Shown one piece after another: positions 50,576 to 57,617 of a stretch of DNA of 64,000 nucleotides. The DNA lies in IMG/VR virus record IMGVR_UViG_3300026488_000025, positions 1-64,000 of that record, one strand, 5' to 3'. Both the position numbers and the translations under genes were made by a program. Each line of letters starts with the position of its first letter. Positions within the stretch are counted from its first letter, which is position 1. This stretch comes from a virus. The notes under the pieces were generated by a model. That model did not search any database. It saw only the letters and a program-made list of their open reading frames with translations, and was not told the origin of the DNA.

Positions 50576-50647
50576 TTAAACTTTGCACTTACCAAATTTA
50601 CGAAGCAATTTACAAAGTAAACAGTTCTTACGCATCCAATTTAACAT
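50576..50647 (-). CDS. 23-residue cationic peptide with three Cys
   Basis: MLNWMRKNCLLCKLLRKFGK then CKV, net charge about +7, Cys at 9, 12 and 21. AAAGGAGAACT gives an ideal ribosome site. Lies 14 bases after the ro60 stop, so it is probably co-transcribed. Amphipathic and basic like a membrane-active or RNA-binding peptide. Confidence 0.5.
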   Translation of the reverse strand: MLNWMRKNCLLCKLLRKFGKCKV

Positions 50648-50661
50648 AGTTCTCCTTTGTA

Positions 50662-52185
50662 TTAAAGTTTGATTGCTAGAATCTCATCGATTAATGCGTT
50701 TGAGTTTTTCCACATCTTCGGAATTACGCTTAACATCTTGTCCGAAAATCCTGAAACTTCCAGAATGTCATTAGATAATTTCATTGGTGTGTCACCGCCG
50801 TATCCTTGAAGATTCCAGAATAGTATCTTAACATTTGGGTTGATTTTTCTATATGCTGTTACTGCTTGTTTGAATGAACCTAAACTATTTGATTGCATAT
50901 CTGTTAGGATAACAATTTTATCTACGAATGTTTTCGTTTTCACTAAATCTGCCATACTAGCATTAAGATTTGTACCATATCCTTGTGTGTTTGTTCTCTT
51001 AATGAAATCGAACGGAGAACCACTGATATCCACTCTACGAGCATTGTCTGCCCATAAGTAACCTAATGTTTTGGTTTTATCTAATCCCACTAACATACTT
51101 GCCATTAAAATCTTACCGATTTTGAATGGGCTCATTTCTGTAGCACTTGAACCCCATCCTGAACTACCCATTGAACCTGACTCATCTAGTAACAGTGCTA
51201 CACTCTCACCTTCATCAACGATTGGGATATTCTTTGCTGAAATAATGAAACCTGCTTCGATACCATCTAATAGTTCTTTTTGTAAGATTCTATCGAATGA
51301 CATTGCTTCTACTGCTTCTGCTGCTTGAATAAATCTGAATGGAAGTACCATAGATTTACGACACGCTTTCTCATTTCTGAATAACAATGAAAGTTTTGTA
51401 ATCATTGCTTGTCTATCTGATTGGTCGAAACCATCAAGAGTTTCTAAGATATTTTTAAGGTTTTTAAGACCAGCCATATATCCTAGTTTTCCTTCGATTA
51501 ACATACTGAAATAGTTTTGAGCTCTTGATTCACCAGTTGATTGAGCATTAACTGTTTGAGCAGTAACGATGTTCTCTAATGTTCCTTCGATTAATCTTTT
51601 GAATACATCTGTATCTTTTGCTTTACCTTTTGCTACAAGAGTTTCTGGATTTGGACGAGCAAGTTTAACGATGTCACGAAGTTTAATCTTACCTGAACCA
51701 CCTGAATATTTCTTTAATTGATACTCATCAAATTTTGACTCAAATACATCTTTGATTGCTCTACGAAGAGAATTTGGAATCATTTTACCTTTATTGCGAG
51801 TATTGAATAAAGCAACCATTTCCATAGCATCATCAGGTCTTACAATAGTTTTAGTAAGAGCACTTCTTAAATAATCAGTACCTTTAACATTTTCTGCTAA
51901 GATAGCACCCATTATATGTGATACAGTTCTAAGATTACCTTCATTACGAACATAAACTGCTGCTTTTGCTGCGAACTCTGAATCGCCTTCAGCAACCATA
52001 CCTATAATACGATTGATTCTATCTGATTCTGATTCGTAATATGAATTACCATTTACCATACTTGATAAGATAACTGAAGCTAACTCTTTACGAGCATCTT
52101 CATATTTGTATGCTACACCACCTGCTAAGTTTGTAGTTTCTGCTTTTTTCTCTGTTTGATTGATTGTTTCGTTGAATTTTGCCAT
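50662..52185 (-). CDS. rsr: Ro60 orthologue (TROVE-vWA RNA-binding protein)
   Basis: 507 aa from the ATG at 52185 (AAAGGAAAG). The TROVE HEAT-repeat ring covers about residues 20-320 (GGVAYKYEDARKELASVIL, AVYVRNEGNLRTVSH, RRAIKDVFE). The von Willebrand A domain follows with an intact MIDAS LLLDESGSMG (Asp 334, Ser 336, Ser 338) and LTDMQSN. In animals and bacteria Ro60 binds misfolded RNAs and Y RNAs; bacterial Ro can guide exoribonucleases. A few mycobacteriophages also have one. Its 5' leader holds a Y-RNA-like fold. Confidence 0.93.
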   Translation of the reverse strand: MAKFNETINQTEKKAETTNLAGGVAYKYEDARKELASVILSSMVNGNSYYESESDRINRIIGMVAEGDSEFAAKAAVYVRNEGNLRTVSHIMGAILAENVKGTDYLRSALTKTIVRPDDAMEMVALFNTRNKGKMIPNSLRRAIKDVFESKFDEYQLKKYSGGSGKIKLRDIVKLARPNPETLVAKGKAKDTDVFKRLIEGTLENIVTAQTVNAQSTGESRAQNYFSMLIEGKLGYMAGLKNLKNILETLDGFDQSDRQAMITKLSLLFRNEKACRKSMVLPFRFIQAAEAVEAMSFDRILQKELLDGIEAGFIISAKNIPIVDEGESVALLLDESGSMGSSGWGSSATEMSPFKIGKILMASMLVGLDKTKTLGYLWADNARRVDISGSPFDFIKRTNTQGYGTNLNASMADLVKTKTFVDKIVILTDMQSNSLGSFKQAVTAYRKINPNVKILFWNLQGYGGDTPMKLSNDILEVSGFSDKMLSVIPKMWKNSNALIDEILAIKL

Positions 52186-52251
52186 TGTGTTCTTTCCTTT
52201 GTTTAATTCTCTTACGAGATAATGTTGAAGTGTCCTCACTTCACCTTGTGT

Positions 52252-52400
52252 GTTCTTTTAGTAATATTAGATGAAATCTACCAAGATGTCATTCCCGAGG
52301 GAATGTTGTGGTTTGACCCACGAGTTCAAATTAAGAGTTTGTGTGCTGCAATCAGCGCGATGTAATCTGTGGTATGTAATTCTAACATTACTAAAAGAAC
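52252..52400 (-). ncRNA. Y-RNA-like candidate in the ro60 leader
   Basis: 149 nt closed by a 20-bp stem (52400-52381 with 52271-52252), perfect except one G-U on the minus strand, which would be C-A on the plus strand. Inside: TACCA/TGGTA (52374-52370 with 52283-52279) and four hairpins: GCTG-ATTG-CAGC (D-arm-like), CAAA-CTCTTAA-TTTG with a 7-nt anticodon-like loop, GTGG-GTCAAA-CCAC (T-arm-like) and CATTC-CCTCGG-GAATG. Paired ends plus a tRNA-like module is the layout of bacterial Y RNAs. It lies 67 bases before the ro60 ATG. Confidence 0.7.
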
Positions 52401-52583
52401 TTAGAAATTTTTTGATGAAATCGAATTTGATGTATATGTGTAATTCAATTAATTTGCGATGTAATCAAAATCTGTAATTCAAAAAATTTATAAGTTCTCT
52501 TTGTTCGTAGATGTATTATAACGAAAGTTTACTTAATTTTTGTGTAATTAAGTATTTTCTATCCATCTTTCTTTTCTTATATG
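52401..52583 (-). promoter_or_regulatory. promoter region of ro60/Y-RNA unit
   Basis: An extended -10 TTATAATAC (52515-52520, minus) with TTAAGTAAAC upstream drives the unit. Between it and the ncRNA is a gene-free AT-rich stretch; GATTACATCGC occurs here (52456-52466) and again in the ncRNA (52357-52367). Confidence 0.6.
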
Positions 52584-52587
52584 TATT

Positions 52588-52610
52588 TATATAGACCAAA
52601 AGTCTATATA
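52588..52610 (-). repeat. TATAGAC hairpin after HNH gene
   Basis: TATATAGAC/GTCTATATA, 9-bp perfect stem, 5-nt loop, directly after the HNH stop; it overlaps a TATAAATA (52584-52591, minus). No U-run follows. Confidence 0.6.
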
Positions 52611-53366
52611 CTACTTATGTTTACACTTATCGAAATGCCATTGTTTCATTCCATTAATCTTTCCAGACTTATTGCAGTGAGGACAAGTAACTGTCTCTCT
52701 ATTCTTAGCACTATCACTCATTTGTTTCTTAGTACAATCAGAGTGTTCTTTATCTAAGAATGGTTTAGAAGATATTATAACTCCATCAGCATATAGTTTT
52801 TTCATAAGTTTGGATTGTTTCTCTTTTCTTTCCTCTGAATGTTTCTTGCCTAGACAAGGATGAATCTCTCTATTCTTAGCACTATCACTCATTTGTTTCT
52901 TAGTACAATCAGAGTGTATCTGATTGTACATAGGATTACCAACACCTGCTTTTACTTTTCTCATCTTATTTTTTGTTTCTTCTGAATGAGATAGATTAAG
53001 ATTATATGTTTCATAATGTTTTGAATTATACTTTCCTGACCCATTCATTCTTCTAATTGCTTTACTCATCTTTCGTTCACCATAAGTATAAGAGATAGAT
53101 TTGTAGTGTTTCCAAATAAGTATATGACATATAAAGTGCTCTCTAGCGGTAAGAAGAATGCTATTCCATTTATTAGACCTTAGGTCACCATATTCAGGAA
53201 ACATAGATTCGGGTAGAATATGGTGATTCTCAAAGTATATATACTCATCTTCAGATTTTTTAAGTTTCTTACGATTCTCATTTTGGGCATTGTTTATTAT
53301 GCTAAGGTATAATTTGCCATATTTGGTTTCTTGTTTAAGGTGTGATTGTATTTCTGTAAGTGTCAT
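52611..53366 (-). CDS. HNH homing endonuclease with NUMOD3 repeats
   Basis: 251 aa. HNH core FENHHILPESMFPEYGDLRS (45-64) then KWNSILLTAREHFICHILIW. The C-terminal half has NUMOD3-like DNA-binding repeats (GNPMYNQIHS, LGKKHSEERK) and two identical copies of HSDCTKKQMSDSAKNRE. It ends in a zinc-finger-like CPHCNKSG with HFDKCKHK. Late promoter and pseudoknotted leader upstream. Confidence 0.85.
   Translation of the reverse strand: MTLTEIQSHLKQETKYGKLYLSIINNAQNENRKKLKKSEDEYIYFENHHILPESMFPEYGDLRSNKWNSILLTAREHFICHILIWKHYKSISYTYGERKMSKAIRRMNGSGKYNSKHYETYNLNLSHSEETKNKMRKVKAGVGNPMYNQIHSDCTKKQMSDSAKNREIHPCLGKKHSEERKEKQSKLMKKLYADGVIISSKPFLDKEHSDCTKKQMSDSAKNRETVTCPHCNKSGKINGMKQWHFDKCKHK
52694..52917. 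repeat. 53-bp exact direct repeat inside the HNH gene
   Basis: 52694-52746 and 52865-52917 are identical, 171 bases apart (in frame, 57 codons). They encode the duplicated HSDCTKKQMSDSAKNRE block. Perfect identity at third positions points to a recent duplication. Confidence 0.85.
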
Positions 53367-53387
53367 AGAAGACTCCTATAATAAATT

Positions 53388-53465
53388 ATAAGAGTTGATT
53401 TCCAGGTCTGTTACTTATTATGATATAGACCTGGAAGAGTATATCATAATAAGTAACACTCTTAT
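53388..53465 (-). ncRNA. pseudoknotted 5' leader, copy 3
   Basis: Outer stem ATAAGAGT/ACTCTTAT (53465-53458 with 53395-53388); P1 GTTACTTATTATGATAT, 17 bp (53457-53441 with 53426-53410); loop begins ACTCTT; pseudoknot TTCCAGGTCT/AGACCTGGAA (53436-53427 with 53409-53400). Same architecture as copies 1 and 2, on the minus strand. Confidence 0.85.
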
Positions 53466-53471
53466 TATCTG

Positions 53472-53479
53472 TATTTATA
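53472..53479 (-). promoter_or_regulatory. late promoter before HNH leader
   Basis: TATAAATACAG on the minus strand, seven bases before the outer stem of the leader; it overlaps the end of the gene at 53475. Confidence 0.75.
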
Positions 53480-53660
53480 TAGTACTATTCTTTGACTCAC
53501 TCAATAACTCTTCTAAATCAGATAGAGCAAATTCGTATCCCTCTAATAAACCTTGAAGATAAGCATCATTATATTCATTATTACTTTTACTTATACCTTC
53601 ATTGGTTACGCTTACCATAATTCTATAAGAATCAATCAATTTTTCAAGTTTCTCGTTCAT
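53475..53660 (-). CDS. hypothetical small protein
   Basis: 61 aa from the ATG at 53660 (AAAGGAAAA before it); a longer frame would sit inside the next gene. Acidic helical end (FALSDLEELLSESKN). Not recognised. Confidence 0.6.
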   Translation of the reverse strand: MNEKLEKLIDSYRIMVSVTNEGISKSNNEYNDAYLQGLLEGYEFALSDLEELLSESKNSTI

Positions 53661-53670
53661 ACTTTTCCTT

Positions 53671-54372
53671 TTACCAGATTTCCCAAAGTACTGATTTGCT
53701 AAGAGCGTGAGTCTTAACCTCAGCATCCCAATCTCTAGCATCACACCACTTTCTGATATTCTGTCTGTCCATTGAAGAAGCATACTTTTGGGCATATTTT
53801 CTTCTTTTGCCGTCATTATAAAGAGTCATTCTTTTCCAATCAGGAAGAGGTTTACCATAGAGATATGTAGTACCTTCTCCGTGGTTATTAACAGAAACCT
53901 TGTTGTTTCTTGTTTTCTCTTTAGTCCAATCTAAGCGAAGTTCACCAGTCATTCTTACTTTCTCAACGAAAAAATCTTTGTAAGTAGCACTCACTAATCT
54001 GAAAATATCTCTCTTATCAGTGGTACACCATTTTCCGTTATTGAAGAAAGCTTCAAAAGTAATAGTATTCTCAACATCGCTTAAGAATGTTTTGTAGTGG
54101 ACTCTTACTTTGAAAGTCTTCACATATTCAGGATAACTCCCGTTTGTGTAACCATAAAAAGAACCACTGTAAGTGTGTTCTGTAATAGTACTATTTGTAA
54201 GAATTTCAGGTTTGTTTCTGCATCTGTGATTTCTAGGAATATCTTCTGTTTCATCGAAGTTTCTTAGTATAGCACGACCTTTGTCTCTTATTGTGTTGTT
54301 TCTTGATGTTTTTCTGCGTCTGTTTCCTTTACGGTCCCAGCCACTAACATTTTCTTTCCATAATCCGTTCAT
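53671..54372 (-). CDS. hypothetical protein
   Basis: 233 aa from the ATG at 54372 (GAGG before it). Very basic N-terminus (RKGNRRRKTSRNNTIRDKGR), a beta-rich middle, and a Trp-rich C-terminus. Possibly nucleic-acid binding; not recognised. Confidence 0.6.
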   Translation of the reverse strand: MNGLWKENVSGWDRKGNRRRKTSRNNTIRDKGRAILRNFDETEDIPRNHRCRNKPEILTNSTITEHTYSGSFYGYTNGSYPEYVKTFKVRVHYKTFLSDVENTITFEAFFNNGKWCTTDKRDIFRLVSATYKDFFVEKVRMTGELRLDWTKEKTRNNKVSVNNHGEGTTYLYGKPLPDWKRMTLYNDGKRRKYAQKYASSMDRQNIRKWCDARDWDAEVKTHALSKSVLWEIW

Positions 54373-54464
54373 TGTGAACCTCATAAAGCATAAATTTAAA
54401 CATTTCTGTTTAGAGCTTTATTTAGATAACACCTTTACCTTTAACTGTTTTCATTTTAGTTTCC

Positions 54465-54590
54465 TTATATAAATAAACTAATACTAGCTGTTACGATAAA
54501 ACCTACAACAGCACCATTAACATCACCGATTAACCAACCGATTGCTGCACCTATCATCCAGAACACTAAAGCATTTGGGTTTATATTCAT
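54465..54590 (-). CDS. small membrane protein
   Basis: 41 aa, one or two hydrophobic segments with Gly motifs (FWMIGAAIGWLIGD, then GAVVGFIVTASIS). AAAGGAAGAG before the ATG. First gene after the promoter at 54612. Gly-zipper look; function unknown. Confidence 0.55.
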   Translation of the reverse strand: MNINPNALVFWMIGAAIGWLIGDVNGAVVGFIVTASISLFI

Positions 54591-54599
54591 TTCTCTTCC

Positions 54600-54636
54600 T
54601 TTTAATATAGTATTATAACATAACAATTCTTAAAGC
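54600..54636 (-). promoter_or_regulatory. early/middle-type promoter
   Basis: TTGTTATGTTATAATAC with -10 at 54612-54617 (minus), box CTTTAAG upstream. Confidence 0.7.
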
Positions 54637-54966
54637 CTACTGAAAGGCTCCATAAGCTTCTTTAGCTTTAACTGCGTTGTTTAATTCTCTGTAATCTTCT
54701 AGTGTGTCTAATGTCTTGATGTAGTTTTGTGTATCTATCTGCACTTCTGCTTCTACACCAGCACCTGCTTTGTAAGCTTCTATTTTACCTTCTTGTACTT
54801 CTTTAGCTACTGCTAATGTTTCCATATCAGTAAGCTCTGTCTTTTGTGTTTTATCTGCTTTCTCTGCTTTCTCTAACGCTTTATCTCTAATATCATCGAG
54901 ATTTACTGGTACTTCTGGTTTTGGATATACTGGTTGAATACCTATTGGTTGTGTGCCTTGTATCAT
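54637..54966 (-). CDS. hypothetical protein
   Basis: 109 aa. Proline-rich start (PIGIQPVYPKPEVPV), then a long charged helix. Not recognised. Confidence 0.6.
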   Translation of the reverse strand: MIQGTQPIGIQPVYPKPEVPVNLDDIRDKALEKAEKADKTQKTELTDMETLAVAKEVQEGKIEAYKAGAGVEAEVQIDTQNYIKTLDTLEDYRELNNAVKAKEAYGAFQ

Positions 54967-54987
54967 AATAGTCTCCTTTAAGAATAT

Positions 54988-55296
54988 TTATAAGAAAATA
55001 TGTGGATACCCTTCTGTTATTCTATCCACTATTTCCTGTGTTTTTTCGTTCTCTTCTATGAAATGCATTGAACCATCAAGAAAAGTGAGAACGAATGCCT
55101 GTTCTGCTTCTAGCTTCGTTTCAAATAAATCCTCACGGACGACTCGTATATCAGCAAATTGTTCCTGACCAATGTACTGCTTGAATCGAATCACATTCCC
55201 TCTGATATGCTCTACCTCTATCTCTTTGGGGTATTCTACCAGCATAGTAGAATTGCTGTACCAGTAGTTTTTTCCTTTCTGAATATGTTCTATCAT
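54988..55296 (-). CDS. small protein ending YPHIFL
   Basis: 102 aa, beta-rich (EVEHIRGNVIRFKQYI), with C-terminal helix EIVDRITEGYPHIFL, the same kind of ending as the early small proteins near 30 kb although the body differs. Confidence 0.6.
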   Translation of the reverse strand: MIEHIQKGKNYWYSNSTMLVEYPKEIEVEHIRGNVIRFKQYIGQEQFADIRVVREDLFETKLEAEQAFVLTFLDGSMHFIEENEKTQEIVDRITEGYPHIFL

Positions 55297-55300
55297 AAGG

Positions 55301-55747
55301 TCATAGCTCTATCGTTGTGTCGTGCTTTACCTCTCGGTGTGTAACGACCTCTTCTTCAACGGGTTTTGGTGGAGCCTTCGGCCTATGTAATGGAGGTAAC
55401 GAAGCAGGGGCCTTCTGAGGTCTAGGTAGATTATTCTTCTTCCATTCTTCATTCGATTTATTTAGTTTATCAGAAGAAATCTTATCAATGATTTTATATA
55501 GCCGTTTTGCTGTACTAACACTGCAATAACCCTTTATAGCGTATTCCCTATACAAACTCGGGCCAGCAAAATATCTATTTGCTATCCATATTGATTTACC
55601 ATTTAATGTACAAGTACAATCACTCACATCCTTGATAATATAATCGCCATCAAGAGCAGTACTAATGAATTCTTCTACGATAGGATTATATTTCTCATTT
55701 CTTGACCAAGACGCTGGCGTGAATAATCTAGCGAAAAAAGAATTCAT
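55301..55747 (-). CDS. hypothetical protein with proline-rich tail
   Basis: 148 aa. Globular first 95 residues with CTC and a Trp/Tyr-rich part, then PRPQKAPASLPPLHRPKAPP. Not recognised. Confidence 0.6.
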   Translation of the reverse strand: MNSFFARLFTPASWSRNEKYNPIVEEFISTALDGDYIIKDVSDCTCTLNGKSIWIANRYFAGPSLYREYAIKGYCSVSTAKRLYKIIDKISSDKLNKSNEEWKKNNLPRPQKAPASLPPLHRPKAPPKPVEEEVVTHREVKHDTTIEL

Positions 55748-55941
55748 TACGAATCTCGTTTCTCGTTACGGATGTCTCTTGCTTTTCCTTTTTCTTCTTT
55801 TCCTAATGAATCAACAAAATCAGATGCTTCATCTGCGAATTCAGCACCTTTATCTAATATAGTACTAAGACCTTCTAAGGCTCCTACTGCTAATGTTTTT
55901 GCTGTTTTCTTTACTACGGCTTGTGTGATTTTTCCAAACAT
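55747..55941 (-). CDS. hypothetical small protein
   Basis: 64 aa, amphipathic helix at the start (FGKITQAVVKKTAKTLAVGA), acidic middle, basic tail. Overlaps the next gene by one base. Not recognised. Confidence 0.55.
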   Translation of the reverse strand: MFGKITQAVVKKTAKTLAVGALEGLSTILDKGAEFADEASDFVDSLGKEEKGKARDIRNEKRDS

Positions 55942-55954
55942 ATTAAGTCCTTTC

Positions 55955-55998
55955 GTGTTATATATAGTATTATAACATAAAAGTCCTTAAGGTTTTAT
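55955..55998 (-). promoter_or_regulatory. early/middle-type promoter
   Basis: ACCTTAAGGACTTTTATG then TTATAATAC, -10 at 55969-55974 (minus). Confidence 0.75.
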
Positions 55999-56007
55999 TA
56001 AAAAGAG

Positions 56008-56997
56008 CTAATAGGGATTATTTATTGTTTTTTCTATTTCTTCAAATAAAGGTAGATTTTCTAAAAATATTCGTACAACCTCAGGGTCGAAAGATTTTCC
56101 TGATTCTGCTTTGAAATGCTCTGTTATTTTTTCATAAGACCAAGCCTTTCTATAATCTTTATCCATTCTTAGAGAATCAAAAACATCTATAATAGCTACG
56201 ACTCGAGCCCATATATGAATCTCTTCACCTTTTAATCCTTTTGGGTAACCTGAACCATCCCATTTCTCGTGGTGTTGTTCGGCAATAATAACAACCATCT
56301 TATGTAAAAAAGAATCAGATTCCTTGAAGAATCTTGCTCCTTTTACTGTGTGTTGTTGTACTAATTTGTATTCTGATTCTGTTAATCTTGTAGGTTTACC
56401 TAATATCGATTGAGGTATACCAATTTTACCTATATCGTGCATAGGTGCCGTTAATCTCAAATCTCGAGCTACTTTCATTCCTAGACCCATTTCTAAAGCA
56501 AGATGATAACTCCACTCACTAATTCTTAAAGCTTTAGCACTAGAAAAATTAATGTGTGCGTTTACAATATTAGAAATAGTAGTAAACATTTCTTTGTGTG
56601 TTTCGTACATCTGTATATTATCATTCACTGCACAAGTAACATCTGTCCTAATACTAATATATTCTTTGGGGTTTAATTTTCTTATTATAGTATAGAAAAA
56701 AACTATTTCGCCTCTCTTAGAAACATTCTCTATGAGTCCCGTCCAAGTCTGGCCTCTAGCGATAGTAGTCCACAAATCTTCAAAAATTTTCGGTTCATAC
56801 TCATCAGGTAAAAGAAAGCTGTGAGTCCGACCCATAACTTCTTTTTTTGTATAACCCATTTTTTCTAGTAGGTTATTGTTAATAGATGTTATATTACCTT
56901 TGAGGTCTGTGGTGCTTATATAAAATACTTCGTCCACTATTGACTGAATATCAATAGTCTTCGCTGTTACTCCGAATATACCACATAAATTAAACAC
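56008..56997 (-). CDS. PAS-HD-GYP protein (c-di-GMP phosphodiesterase-like)
   Basis: 329 aa. The PAS domain spans about 16-122 (TTDLKGNITSINNNLLEKMG; GRTHSFLLPDEY), the HD-GYP domain about 150-325: MHDIGKIGIP (His 187, Asp 188), QQHTVKGA (His 216), EQHHEKWDGSGYPKGL (His 242-243, GYP 250-252) and an Asp at 271. The first metal-binding His of the family (usually in a GH-S-RV motif near 153-158) appears to be missing (SSAKALRIS), so activity is uncertain. It follows the tail-fibre genes with a good AAGGAG site. Unusual for a phage. Confidence 0.88.
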   Translation of the reverse strand: MFNLCGIFGVTAKTIDIQSIVDEVFYISTTDLKGNITSINNNLLEKMGYTKKEVMGRTHSFLLPDEYEPKIFEDLWTTIARGQTWTGLIENVSKRGEIVFFYTIIRKLNPKEYISIRTDVTCAVNDNIQMYETHKEMFTTISNIVNAHINFSSAKALRISEWSYHLALEMGLGMKVARDLRLTAPMHDIGKIGIPQSILGKPTRLTESEYKLVQQHTVKGARFFKESDSFLHKMVVIIAEQHHEKWDGSGYPKGLKGEEIHIWARVVAIIDVFDSLRMDKDYRKAWSYEKITEHFKAESGKSFDPEVVRIFLENLPLFEEIEKTINNPY

Positions 56998-57008
56998 ATT
57001 GCTTCTCC

Positions 57009-57617
57009 TTAGACTGTTCTATCTCTATACATTTCAATAGTTGCTACCAATACAAAGTTCGGGTTTACTTCACCGTAAATATTACGATAATTTAATCTCA
57101 TTTTAAAAATCTTTGGGACAAGCATAGCATCATTACTTTCAAGTATCATACCGTGATGATTAGTACCTAATACTAATAGATTGTTTACAAATCTATCTAC
57201 TACATAATCAGTAGGAAATAGGAAATAATCTCCAACCCAAGTGTCATCAGGTGCTGAAGCAGCAGTTATATATTGAACTGTTCCCTCTACCATATTAGCA
57301 TTACCTTTGCCATCACCAGTAGGTAAAGGTGTATTAGCAGGTAAAATAACTTCCCAATCTAATGTATCACCTAGAATAGCGTTTTCCCATATAATCATAC
57401 CATCTTTTAAGTGAATATCATCTATGAACTGGCAATCAACTGATTTCTGTGTAGTTGGAGTAACTGTATTATTAAGTACAAGAGGTGTACCATCACCTAC
57501 TACTCCGTTTACTGAATCATCTCCAGAAGAAGTGAAGTATAACATTGTACCTTCAATTCTTGGTGTACTTGATGTTTTAGCTGTACCATCTGGTTGTAAA
57601 TATCTACTTTTTTTCAT
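57009..57617 (-). CDS. tail-fibre-region structural protein
   Basis: 202 aa. Beta-rich, with TPRIEGTMLYFTSSGDDSVN and a C-terminal NPNFVLVATIEMYRDR. Located after the giant fibre gene and coupled to the gene upstream. Probably a fibre tip, hinge or assembly factor; not recognised by sequence. Confidence 0.5.
   Translation of the reverse strand: MKKSRYLQPDGTAKTSSTPRIEGTMLYFTSSGDDSVNGVVGDGTPLVLNNTVTPTTQKSVDCQFIDDIHLKDGMIIWENAILGDTLDWEVILPANTPLPTGDGKGNANMVEGTVQYITAASAPDDTWVGDYFLFPTDYVVDRFVNNLLVLGTNHHGMILESNDAMLVPKIFKMRLNYRNIYGEVNPNFVLVATIEMYRDRTV

Noticed and set aside
52252-52400. A true tRNA in the ro60 leader
   Set aside because: Arms resemble D, anticodon and T hairpins, but there is no 7-bp acceptor stem, the D-like loop has four bases and no CCA end fits. 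A Y-RNA-like fold explains it better.
52271-52477. Plus-strand reading frame of 68 codons in the ro60 leader
   Set aside because: It is antisense to the structured leader, lacks a ribosome site, and the strand-specific G-U pair supports minus-strand RNA.
52588-52610. Intrinsic terminator after the HNH gene
   Set aside because: The 9-bp hairpin is clear but no U-run follows on the transcribed strand; the same motif also occurs at promoters.
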